Positions 6,230-13,243 are shown, counted from the first letter of the stretch. The stretch: DNA of 14,045 nt from CAILDB01 sp049695975 (GCA_049695975.1 JBAVTE010000008.1:1-14045); one strand, 5' to 3'. Program-made: numbers and translations. Notes: generated from the sequence alone by a model not told the origin.

Positions 6230-7102
6230 TCAAATTAATCTCATCTCCCCCATACTTTCTTTCACCAATCCTTTTATTTCCAAAATCGAAATAATAGCAC
6301 CGACTTTTGAAATTGGCATCTTGGCTTTTCGGATGAGTTCGTCTTTTGTCATAGGGGTTTTGAGAATTTCAATTATGAGTATTTCATCGGGTGAGCAGTC
6401 AGAGTATTTAAGTTCTAGATTTTGTGGTTCTTCATCAATGTTAAATCCAAGTGCTTCTAAAATGTCTTTACTTGAGCGAATTGGCGTCGCACCAAGACGT
6501 ATGAGCATATTTGGTCCTTCAGAATTTTTGGAAAAAATTGAACCCGGGACTGTGAACACATCTCTGTTGTATTCTGTCGCATACTTTGAAGTAATGAGGG
6601 TCCCAGATTTAATCTCTGCTTCTATGACAAGTGTAGCATGAGAAAGCCCTGCCATAATTCTATTCCTTTGTGGGAAGCTATAAGGTGTGGCTATGAAATT
6701 CATTTCAAATTCTGAAAGCATTGCACCACCTGATTCTAAAATTCTATTTGCAAGTTGTACATTTGCTCTTGGATATAAAACATTTTCAGAAAGTCCTGAA
6801 CCGGGGACAGCAATAGTCTTTAGTCCTGCATTGAGTGCTGTTTCATGAGCTATTTTATCTATTCCATATGCAAGTCCAGAAACGATAGTAATATCATAGC
6901 CTCGAAGTCCTGAGATAAGCTTTTCACAAGCTTCTTTTCCGTAAGGTGTGAATTTGCGAGAGCCGACAACACAGAGGAGCTTTGTTTTTGAGTTCGGTAA
7001 TTTTCCTAACACAAAAAGTTTCTCTGGGCAATCGGGAATTTCTTGAAGCATTTCCGGCATTTCTGATTTATTTATTGTTGTTATTTTAAAATCTTTTAAC
7101 AT
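6230..7102 (-). CDS. dprA: DprA/Smf DNA-processing protein
   Basis: DprA binds incoming single-stranded DNA during natural transformation and loads RecA onto it. The 290-aa protein has no N-terminal SAM-like domain. It has the Rossmann-like core with VVGSRKFTPYG (45-55), IVSGLAYGIDKIAHETAL (73-90), IAVPGSGL (97-104), FPQRNRIMAG (143-152), VIEAEIKSGTL (159-169) and DVFTVPG (181-187), all characteristic of the family. A C-terminal winged-helix (DML1-like) domain occupies about 237-290. It ends in TGA. The last 25 residues are encoded by the copy of a direct repeat that belongs to the insertion-like unit, so the C-terminus may derive from a different lineage's allele. The ATG at 7102 lies 38 bp from the divergent serS start. 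Confidence 0.96.
   Translation of the reverse strand: MLKDFKITTINKSEMPEMLQEIPDCPEKLFVLGKLPNSKTKLLCVVGSRKFTPYGKEACEKLISGLRGYDITIVSGLAYGIDKIAHETALNAGLKTIAVPGSGLSENVLYPRANVQLANRILESGGAMLSEFEMNFIATPYSFPQRNRIMAGLSHATLVIEAEIKSGTLITSKYATEYNRDVFTVPGSIFSKNSEGPNMLIRLGATPIRSSKDILEALGFNIDEEPQNLELKYSDCSPDEILIIEILKTPMTKDELIRKAKMPISKVGAIISILEIKGLVKESMGEMRLI
6235..6307. repeat. direct repeat copy inside the dprA 3' end
   Basis: The functional partner of the copy at 5513-5585; the offset between copies is 722 bp. It encodes the final DprA residues in frame. The unit between equivalent points of the two copies contains the 150-aa gene, the small RNA and this dprA end. Confidence 0.92.
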
Positions 7103-7104
7103 TG

Positions 7105-7133
7105 TTGTTTATTTTATCAAATTTTGGTAACAT
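7105..7133 (+). promoter_or_regulatory. serS promoter, leaderless
   Basis: TTGTTT (7105-7110), exactly 17 bp, then TAACAT (7128-7133) with the extended -10 motif TGG in front. The -10 ends 7 nt before the ATG at 7141, so the mRNA should begin at the start codon. This also argues against the upstream ATG at 7102, which would precede the transcription start. Confidence 0.65.
7111..7116 (-). promoter_or_regulatory. possible dprA -10 element
   Basis: TAAAAT on the minus strand (7116-7111) ends 8 nt before the dprA ATG, implying little or no leader. It falls in the spacer of the divergent serS promoter, so the two promoters would compete for polymerase. No clear -35. Confidence 0.35.
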
Positions 7134-7140
7134 TGAATAT

Positions 7141-8421
7141 ATGTTAGACATAAAATTTATAAGAGAAAATAAGGAATTGATAAAAGAAGGTGCCTTGAAA
7201 AAGCATCTTAAGTTTGATGTAGAAGAGCTCATAAAAGCTGACGACGAAAGAAAAGAACTTACTGTTCTTGTAGACGAAAAGAGAGCTAAACAAAATGAGG
7301 CAAGCAAACTTTTGCCTTCTATGATGGACGCAGGAGAGAAAAAGAAATTATTGGATGAAATGAAATTGTTGAAGGAAGAATTGCAGAAAGAAGAAGAAAA
7401 AATGAAAGAAGTGATGAAGAAATGGCAAATGCTTATGCTTCAGGTTCCAAATATTCCTGATATGTCTGTGCCTGATGGCAATGATGATGCTGGAAATGTA
7501 GAGGTAAAAGCTTGGGGTGAAAAACCAAATTTTACTTTTCGGCCGAAAGATCATATTGAAATAATGGAGAAGCTTGATATGGCGGATTTTGAAATAGGTT
7601 CAAAAGTGGCCGGGTTTCGAGGATATTTTTTAAAAAATGAAGATGCACTTCTGGAGTTTGCTTTGTGGCAGTTTGTAATGGATTTTTTCAGAGAAAAGAA
7701 AAGTGAATATGGTTTGATGTTTGTGCCATCTCTCGTTCGTAGGGAGACACTTCTTGGTACAGGATACTTACCACAAGGTGAAGATGATCTATACAAGACT
7801 CAGGACAATGACTATCTAGCTGGGACTGCTGAAGTAGCGACTATGGGTTATTTTGCAGACAAGATTTTAGATAAAAAAGATTTTCCAATTAAAAAACTTT
7901 CTTTTTCTCCGTGTTTTAGGAGAGAGGCGGGAAGTTATAGTAAAGATGTTAAAGGACTTTATCGTTTGCATGAATTTTTTAAATTTGAACAGGTGATTCT
8001 GTGTGAAGCGAGTCATGAGAAAAGCGTAGCACATCACGAAGAGCTTCTTGCGAATGTCGAAGAACTTTTGAAATTATTACAACTCCCATATCATGTCGTG
8101 GTAAATTGTGGAGGTGACCTCGGACTTGGGCAAGTAAAGAAATATGATGTAGAAGTATGGCGACCTTCTCAAAACAAATATGGTGAGACGCATTCTTGCT
8201 CATATTTTCATGATTTTCAATGCAGGCGTTTGAACACCCGATACAGAGATGATGATGGAAAGATCAAGTTTGCACATTCTTTAAACAATACAGCTATCGC
8301 TACTCCTAGAATTCTAATTCAAATTGTGGAGAATAATCAACAGGAAGATGGAAGTATCAAAATTCCCGAAGTTTTGAGAAAATATATGGGCGGGGTGGAG
8401 TATATAGGTAGGAAATACTAA
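7141..8421 (+). CDS. serS: seryl-tRNA synthetase
   Basis: Charges tRNA-Ser with serine (class II). With the ATG at 7141 the product is 426 aa and begins MLDIKFIRENKELIKEG, the canonical SerS start; an in-frame ATG at 7102 would add 13 unrelated residues and overlap the promoter. The N-terminal antiparallel coiled coil that contacts the long arm of tRNA-Ser covers roughly 25-110 (rich in Lys/Glu). The catalytic core includes the TAEV serine-binding segment (AGTAEVATMGYF), motif 2 (CFRREAGSYSKDVKGLYRLH) and motif 3 with ATPRILIQIVENNQ near the C-terminus. The next gene, ftsQ, starts 31 bp downstream and is probably co-transcribed. Confidence 0.97.
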   Translation: MLDIKFIRENKELIKEGALKKHLKFDVEELIKADDERKELTVLVDEKRAKQNEASKLLPSMMDAGEKKKLLDEMKLLKEELQKEEEKMKEVMKKWQMLMLQVPNIPDMSVPDGNDDAGNVEVKAWGEKPNFTFRPKDHIEIMEKLDMADFEIGSKVAGFRGYFLKNEDALLEFALWQFVMDFFREKKSEYGLMFVPSLVRRETLLGTGYLPQGEDDLYKTQDNDYLAGTAEVATMGYFADKILDKKDFPIKKLSFSPCFRREAGSYSKDVKGLYRLHEFFKFEQVILCEASHEKSVAHHEELLANVEELLKLLQLPYHVVVNCGGDLGLGQVKKYDVEVWRPSQNKYGETHSCSYFHDFQCRRLNTRYRDDDGKIKFAHSLNNTAIATPRILIQIVENNQQEDGSIKIPEVLRKYMGGVEYIGRKY

Positions 8422-8452
8422 TTTCACTCTTTAATTTTTTTGCTAAAGCATT

Positions 8453-9274
8453 ATGAGTTCATCGCGAGACATAGGCATCTCTCTTTCAAAGAGAAGGAAA
8501 ATTGTTTTTGCAAGGAAAATTTTGGTGATTTTGTCTATTACTGTTATTTTACTCGTTGCTTTTGCTTGGTTTTCTGGAAGCGGATTTTGGAATGTAGATA
8601 AAATTGAAATAGTAGGTGTGTCCACATTAAATACGAATGAGATTTCTAAAAATGTTCAAAATATAATAGATGGCCGCTATTTTTATTTATTTTCTAAATC
8701 AAATATTTTGATTTTGCCATATTTTGAGATAAAGAATTCTTTACAAAAATATTTTCCTAAAATTGATAGCATATCATTGAGGATGACAGGGAACAAATCT
8801 GTGAGAGTCACAGTATTAGAGAGACATCCGGTGGGCTTATGGTGCAAGTCCAAAGAAAGGCGCGGCGGGGGGTGTTACTTTTTAGATAGGAGTGGATATA
8901 TTTATTCGGAAGCACCAGATTTTTCTGGTAATCCTTTTTTCTATTTTTTTGGAGAAAATATTTTTATTCCAATTGGACAGTTTTATATAGAAAATCCAAA
9001 ATTTTTAAGACTTTATTCTTTTATGCAACGACTAAAAGATATGGGCTTTGAGCCCGTAAGTTTATCGGCTATTCTAGGTGGTGAATATGAAATTGATTTA
9101 AGTCATGGGGGAGTGATTTATTTTAATGAAGATCAGGCTTTTGAAACAAGTTTAGAAATCGTTGATTCAATGTTGCAGAATGGAATTATTAGTACCAGCA
9201 CTGATTTTCTCAGCAAACTTAATCATCTGGATTTAAGATATGGCAACAAAGTTCATTTTGATTATAAAAAGTAA
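8453..9274 (+). CDS. ftsQ: FtsQ/DivIB-like cell division protein
   Basis: Bitopic membrane protein of the divisome that links cytoplasmic FtsZ-ring events to septal wall synthesis. The 273-aa product has a short basic cytoplasmic tail (SLSKRRKIVFARK), one transmembrane helix (about 22-40) and a POTRA domain beginning WNVDKIEIVGVSTLNTNEI (about 46-115). The FtsQ domain follows, with VTVLERHPVGLW, CYFLDRSGYIYSEAP and the C-terminal LDLRYGNKVHF. It is separated from any mur/ddl/ftsA cluster, where ftsQ usually lies, and instead follows serS. No Shine-Dalgarno sequence is seen in the 31-bp gap after serS. Its stop is embedded in the stem of the terminator element downstream. Confidence 0.85.
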   Translation: MSSSRDIGISLSKRRKIVFARKILVILSITVILLVAFAWFSGSGFWNVDKIEIVGVSTLNTNEISKNVQNIIDGRYFYLFSKSNILILPYFEIKNSLQKYFPKIDSISLRMTGNKSVRVTVLERHPVGLWCKSKERRGGGCYFLDRSGYIYSEAPDFSGNPFFYFFGENIFIPIGQFYIENPKFLRLYSFMQRLKDMGFEPVSLSAILGGEYEIDLSHGGVIYFNEDQAFETSLEIVDSMLQNGIISTSTDFLSKLNHLDLRYGNKVHFDYKK

Positions 9275-9349
9275 AAAACAGGAGTAGAAAATCTTTCGAA
9301 CGATTTTGCGTAGCTATTAGTGAGAAGGATGTTCTACTCCTGTTTTTTT
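9273..9349. terminator. bidirectional terminator, TTTCGAAC/TTAGTGAGAA element 1
   Basis: Arm AAAAAACAGGAGTAGAA (9273-9289) pairs perfectly with TTCTACTCCTGTTTTTT (9332-9348), with T-runs on both strands. It overlaps the stop codons of ftsQ (+) and priA (-), so it should terminate both. Unlike an ordinary terminator, the loop is 42 nt long and holds TTTCGAAC (9294-9301) and TTAGTGAGAA (9317-9326), both also found in the element at 11291-11469. Confidence 0.8.
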
Positions 9350-11249
9350 ACAACAAATTCTCTGGATCTATATTTACCGAGAAATTTGGAGGGAGTGATT
9401 TTAATATATTTAGTACTTTTTCATTTGGCCAATCTTTCTTAGGAATTTTTATGATTCCATTTACTGCATATTTACCTTTTGTGCCAGGAATAAAAGCTGG
9501 AAATACATTTATTTCAAACAGATCCAATTCTTTCTGCAAGTGCTCCACGCTTTCCAAAACCTCATTTTTATTTCCTGCAATTATTACTTTGATAAGCACT
9601 GAAAAAGGGGGATAATCAAGTTTTTCTCTAATACTTATTTCTTCTTTATAGAAATCAATTAGATTTCCTTTTGAAGCATAGTCAAAAACTTTTTGTGATG
9701 AATCTCTGGTTTGTATAAGAAAATTTCTATTTGTAATGGATCTTATTTTAAGTAAAATATTTAATATTCTTTCATTTATTCGATAGTCGGGAATAGAGAA
9801 AAAAGAATCCATCGAGACAACAGCTGAATTTTCAACTTTTTCTGTGAGATAAAGTAGGGCCATTTCTGTGCCGATAAGTATACCTTGGGGAGAAGTATAA
9901 AATTTTTCTATTATCTGAGTTGCTTTTTTGTGTGTTCCTGCGCTATCCGAATCAAGTTTAAAAATTTTTTGTTCAGGGAATTTTTCTAGAAGTATTTGTT
10001 CTACAAGTTCGGTACCTATCCCGAGAGTGGTCAATTTCCAACTATCACAGAGGGCACATTTTTCTAGAGCGCTTCTTCTTTCTCCACATTTATGACATAG
10101 AAAAAAGTTTTCTGTAGATGATTTGTGAAGGACTGTGTGTGCTTTGCATGTCTTACATCCTACTATTGTGCCACAATCGGCACAGACTACAGAAGGTGAA
10201 AGACCCCTTCTACCAATAAACATAAAAAGATGTTCATTATTTGATATATTTTTGTTTATTAATCTTTCCAACGCATCACTTATTATTGTAAATTTTGGTT
10301 TTTCTAAATTGTTTTCCTGCATTGCTTTCATATCTACAATTTCTTCTGTCATTGTGGAAAGAGATCTAAATTTCAAAGGCGAGATTTCTATGAGCTCGTC
10401 ATTTTTATATCGCCAAATGGTTTCTGTACGCAGGATCATATCTCCAAAGATCAATTTAATTTTTGTTTTTTCAGCATATTTTTCTGCAAAATATCTTATG
10501 TCTATATATGGTTTAGATTTGTTTTTATATGATCTTGAATTTTCTCTATCTATTATCAAAGTTCCAATATCTTCCTTGGGTATAGATAGGAAACCTCCTG
10601 TGCCAATAATTAAAACTGGATGTTTTTCTGACAAAATTTTGTTCACTATCTCAGTCATCTCTTTTTCACTCATAGAACTATGTAAAAAATATGTATATTT
10701 TTCTATACCTTTTTGGAGTTTTTCAGTTGCTTTCTTTATATCTTGAATTGTTGGAAGACAAAAGAAAACAGAAAGATTTTTTGCAAATTCTTCTCTAATT
10801 AAACTTTTGTAGTTTGCGTATCGTTCGTCATCGGATGCTTGAATGACAAACTTTTCGAAAACTTGAGTTTTTTTGTTTTCAGTATTTGAAATCTCACTAA
10901 TTTCAATTTTTGTCACATTCTCTAAAAGAATTTTTGGAACGAGAGAAAACAAAACAGAGCCAGTTGTCCCAGCAAAATATTTTGCAGTTTCTCTACCGGC
11001 TTCCACAAAGTCTGCAGTCAAAAATTTTGCGTATTTTGTGTTTTCAATTTTTTTGAGAGGAAAGGACGAGTTTTTAATATCTGACTTTGCTTCCTCCACA
11101 TCTCTTTCCGATACGACAATTGCCGGTATTATATTTTTTCTGAGCGGAACTTTTACCACCGAACCCACAGGTACAGCAACAGACGAAAAATAGTTCAGTG
11201 ACTCTTTTGGTATGCCCCTTGAAATAGGTATGACTTCAATAAGTTTCAT
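9348..11249 (-). CDS. priA: PriA-like primosomal protein N' with degenerate helicase motifs
   Basis: PriA normally recognises stalled forks and reloads the replisome. The 633-aa product keeps the family architecture: the 3'-DNA-binding domain at about 1-48, eight zinc cysteines at 356, 359, 365, 368, 385, 388, 398 and 401, the GIGTELVEQIL and FKLDSDSAG segments, and the C-terminal domain starting LDYPPFSVLIKV. The ATPase motifs are lost. Where Walker A (GSGKT) should be, the sequence reads FVIQASDDERYANYKSL (134-150). The DEEH box is DREN (234-237). The GTQM-KGHDF region reads GTEMALLYLTEKVENS, and the QVAGRAGR motif reads KIRSITNRN. ATP hydrolysis is therefore unlikely, leaving a DNA-binding or scaffold role (inference). 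The frame is intact over its full length, so it is not simply a pseudogene. Confidence 0.85.
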   Translation of the reverse strand: MKLIEVIPISRGIPKESLNYFSSVAVPVGSVVKVPLRKNIIPAIVVSERDVEEAKSDIKNSSFPLKKIENTKYAKFLTADFVEAGRETAKYFAGTTGSVLFSLVPKILLENVTKIEISEISNTENKKTQVFEKFVIQASDDERYANYKSLIREEFAKNLSVFFCLPTIQDIKKATEKLQKGIEKYTYFLHSSMSEKEMTEIVNKILSEKHPVLIIGTGGFLSIPKEDIGTLIIDRENSRSYKNKSKPYIDIRYFAEKYAEKTKIKLIFGDMILRTETIWRYKNDELIEISPLKFRSLSTMTEEIVDMKAMQENNLEKPKFTIISDALERLINKNISNNEHLFMFIGRRGLSPSVVCADCGTIVGCKTCKAHTVLHKSSTENFFLCHKCGERRSALEKCALCDSWKLTTLGIGTELVEQILLEKFPEQKIFKLDSDSAGTHKKATQIIEKFYTSPQGILIGTEMALLYLTEKVENSAVVSMDSFFSIPDYRINERILNILLKIRSITNRNFLIQTRDSSQKVFDYASKGNLIDFYKEEISIREKLDYPPFSVLIKVIIAGNKNEVLESVEHLQKELDLFEINVFPAFIPGTKGKYAVNGIIKIPKKDWPNEKVLNILKSLPPNFSVNIDPENLL

Positions 11250-11253
11250 TTGT

Positions 11254-11262
11254 TGTATAGTG
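11254..11262 (-). promoter_or_regulatory. priA -10 element with short or no leader
   Basis: On the minus strand, CACTAT (11262-11257) ends 7 nt before the ATG at 11249, and the overlapping TATACA (11259-11254) ends 4 nt before it. This matches the arrangement at rel and topA. No Shine-Dalgarno sequence. Confidence 0.35.
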
Positions 11263-11290
11263 CCAGAAAATTAGCGATATTTCAAGTATT

Positions 11291-11469
11291 AAACGAGAGT
11301 AAAAAACTTTTCGAACGCTCTGACGGATCAGTTAGAATATAAAGGAGACTTTCTGAAATATTCATCTGGCTGGCGGAGTGAAAGCAACTCATGAATTTTT
11401 CGATAGAAAGTAGGCTATGATTTTCTAGATTTCGGAGTCTTTAGTGAGAAAAGTGTTTTGCTATCGTTT
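11291..11469. repeat. long structured intergenic element 2
   Basis: The arm at 11291-11311 (starting AAACGA) pairs with 11449-11469 (ending TCGTTT) at 18 of 21 positions, plus one G-U on the plus strand. Just inside are TTTCGAAC (11309-11316) and TTAGTGAGAA (11441-11450), as in the 9273-9349 element, but the interior is about 120 nt longer. It contains sub-hairpins: GAATAT...ATATTC with AAAG-GAGA-CTTT inside, and ATTCAT...ATGAAT enclosing GAGT/ACTC. It fills the gap between the murA stop and the priA start. It could act as the murA terminator or be an independent RNA or mobile repeat; no coding frame is visible. Confidence 0.65.
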
Positions 11470-12975
11470 TTATTCCCTAAAAACTTTTATCTTCGCACCG
11501 ATAGAATTGAGGCGTTTTGCTATTTCTTCATATCCGCGATTTATGCTGTAAACATTTCGTAAAATAGATTTGCCTTTTGCAGAAAGCATTCCGATGAGGA
11601 TAATAGCAGCTGGGCGAAGAGCCGGAGGGCAGATAACTTCTGCGGGTTTGAGCTCTGTTTTTCCATTAACATAAAATCTGTGTTGGTCGGCAAGTATTGT
11701 GTCGGCACCGAGCTTGTCTAGTTCTTTGTAATGAATTGCACGCTTTTCATAAATCCAATCGTGAATGAGTGTTTGACCTTTTGCTTGCGTCGCGATGACA
11801 GCAAAAAAAGGAAGGTTGTCTATATTAATTCCGGGGTATGGATGCGCTTCTATTTTATCGGCGAGAGCTGTGAGCTTGGAAGGAAATGTTTTTATATCAA
11901 CTAAATTTATTCTGCCGTTAAGACCTTTGTAGGTATCGGAAAGTTTGTATTTGAAACCCATTTTTTTGAGTTTTAGGAGTTCAATTTCAAGAAAATCAAT
12001 CGGGCATCTTTTTATTTCAATTGCGGAATTTGTAAGAACGGCGGAAGAAATAAAAAACATTGAGTCAATCGGATCTTCGCCGAGATAGTATGTAATATTT
12101 TTATTGATTTCTTTTTGTCCGAAAATTGTGAGAGTCGTCGTGCCTACGCCTTCAATTTTCACACCTAAATCTTGTAAGAAAAAGCAGAGATCTTGCACCA
12201 TGTAGTTTGGAGAGGCAAATTTGATGATCGTTTTCCCTGGGATAAGTACGGCACCCATTATTGCATTTTCTGTGACAGTATCGCCGGATTCATATAGCGC
12301 AAATTCGGCGGGTTTGAGTTTCATAGCATTAATTTCATAGCTCTTTGATTTTGTTTCAATTTTCAGGCCGTAATTCTCCAGTGCAAAAAAGTGCGGAGTG
12401 AGAGTGCGGGCACCAAGTTTGCAACCGCCGGACTGTGGCAAAGAAAACTTTTTGAAAAAGTGCATAAGTGGGCCGATGAGCATTATTACGCTTCTAGTTT
12501 TTTCGGCGGATTCTTTGTTGATTTTTTTCAGGTCAAGTTTCTTGGGCTCAATTTCAAGATCGTTTTCATTCCATTTGATTGATACACCGATGCTTTCCAA
12601 AACTTCAATCATTCTGAAAACTTCTTCAATTTTTGGAACATTTTTAATAATTGTTTTGCCACGGTTGAGTAGGGAAGCAGAAAGAATCCCCATTGCGCCG
12701 TTTTTGGAAGTTTTGGTGACGATAGTTCCGGAAAGTTTATGTCCTCCTTCAATTTCAAGATTCATCGCACCGGTTGAAATACTGACGATTTCTCTGCCAA
12801 GAGCATCACCAATTTTCTCAAGCATTTCTGTGGTGAGATTTTGCTCGCCATTTTCCATTCGAGCAATAGCACTCTGTGTAGTGCCGAGTTTCTTTGCAAA
12901 TTCTTCTTGTGTGATGCCTCGTCTTTCTCTGACTTCTTCAATTAGTTTTCCGATTTGCGAAAGTTTGTTGTCCAT
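11470..12975 (-). CDS. murA: HTH-MurA fusion (UDP-GlcNAc enolpyruvyl transferase with XRE domain)
   Basis: MurA transfers enolpyruvate from PEP to UDP-GlcNAc, the first committed step of peptidoglycan synthesis. The 501-aa protein begins with an XRE-type helix-turn-helix (about 6-66, including GITQEEFAKKLGTTQSAIAR and a REI end). This is followed by a full-length EPSP-synthase-fold MurA (about 70-501; ordinary MurA is near 420 aa). Conserved catalytic features are the SKN lysine (K91), R161, the catalytic Cys185 in GGCKLGAR, R190, D386 in PGINID and R480 in NRGYEEI. Two departures stand out: the DLR motif reads ALR (452-454) and DRGYE reads NRGYE. Cytoplasmic. The palindrome upstream fits control by its own HTH domain. 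It may be the cell's MurA or a specialised paralogue. Confidence 0.88.
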   Translation of the reverse strand: MDNKLSQIGKLIEEVRERRGITQEEFAKKLGTTQSAIARMENGEQNLTTEMLEKIGDALGREIVSISTGAMNLEIEGGHKLSGTIVTKTSKNGAMGILSASLLNRGKTIIKNVPKIEEVFRMIEVLESIGVSIKWNENDLEIEPKKLDLKKINKESAEKTRSVIMLIGPLMHFFKKFSLPQSGGCKLGARTLTPHFFALENYGLKIETKSKSYEINAMKLKPAEFALYESGDTVTENAIMGAVLIPGKTIIKFASPNYMVQDLCFFLQDLGVKIEGVGTTTLTIFGQKEINKNITYYLGEDPIDSMFFISSAVLTNSAIEIKRCPIDFLEIELLKLKKMGFKYKLSDTYKGLNGRINLVDIKTFPSKLTALADKIEAHPYPGINIDNLPFFAVIATQAKGQTLIHDWIYEKRAIHYKELDKLGADTILADQHRFYVNGKTELKPAEVICPPALRPAAIILIGMLSAKGKSILRNVYSINRGYEEIAKRLNSIGAKIKVFRE

Positions 12976-12983
12976 GATTTTTT

Positions 12984-12998
12984 ATTAAATTTATAATA
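12984..12998 (-). promoter_or_regulatory. candidate murA -10 region
   Basis: Two overlapping A+T boxes on the minus strand could serve: TATTAT (12998-12993, 17 nt from the ATG) and TTTAAT (12989-12984, 8 nt from the ATG). For either, the -35 position would fall on or against the palindrome at 13006-13023. Confidence 0.3.
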
Positions 12999-13005
12999 AA
13001 AATAC

Positions 13006-13023
13006 TATAGCATATGTGCTATA
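13006..13023. promoter_or_regulatory. palindromic operator candidate upstream of HTH-murA
   Basis: A perfect inverted repeat of 7-bp half-sites with a 4-bp spacer: TATAGCA-TATG-TGCTATA. It is centred about 39 bp upstream of the murA start, in the -35 zone. XRE-family dimers typically bind 16-20 bp palindromes, and the gene it precedes encodes an XRE domain. Binding is inferred only. Confidence 0.5.
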
Positions 13024-13028
13024 CGCGG

Positions 13029-13187
13029 TGCAAACCCAAAAAATTTGTTAGGGGTGGCGAGCATGTTCCTTTTGAACTGGTTTGGAAGGCTGGCTGAGCC
13101 GAGCGCGAGGAATTATTTAGCAAAAAAATATCCGTGTAGTTCAAAAGGAACAGGTCGACAGAATCCTGTGAATTTTTTAGGTTTGCA
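13029..13187. repeat. long nested inverted-repeat element 3
   Basis: Outer arms 13029-13045 and 13171-13187 pair at 16 of 17 positions (C-A mismatch on the plus strand, G-U on the minus). Inner arms 13064-13078 and 13138-13152 pair perfectly over 15 bp (TGTTCCTTTTGAACT). Both share one symmetry axis, with 18-nt bulges on each side and a 59-nt apical region. The inner arm holds TTTTGAAC (13070-13077) and the apical region holds TTAGCAAAAA (13117-13126), matching the boxes of the other two elements. It lies between the divergent murA and mreB. A structured RNA or MITE-like element are both possible; no target duplication is obvious. Confidence 0.7.
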
Positions 13188-13198
13188 TTTTAGGCCTA

Positions 13199-13227
13199 TT
13201 TGCAAAAAAAGAAAAACAGTTTAATAT
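13199..13227 (+). promoter_or_regulatory. mreB promoter
   Basis: TTTGCA (13199-13204), 17-bp spacer, TAATAT (13222-13227), ending 16 nt before the mreB ATG. The predicted leader of about 10 nt has no Shine-Dalgarno sequence. It begins just beyond the right arm of the inverted-repeat element. Confidence 0.5.
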
Positions 13228-13243
13228 AAGAGTCATAACAAGT

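Noticed and set aside
7102..7140. Upstream in-frame ATG extending SerS by 13 residues
   Set aside because: The extra residues are not part of SerS, and the predicted transcription start is at 7141.
10135..10746. 203-codon plus-strand frame opposite priA
   Set aside because: Shadow of the priA zinc region; the composition is that of complemented A+T-rich coding DNA and no start signal is seen.
12398..12988. 196-codon plus-strand frame opposite murA
   Set aside because: It is antisense to the well-conserved HTH and N-terminal MurA domains, has low-complexity Ser/Ile/Phe composition and matches no family.
13029..13187. 6S RNA
   Set aside because: The rod with a symmetric bulge is reminiscent of it, but the 59-nt apical region and the absence of a placed promoter argue against it, and the boxes link it to the other two elements.
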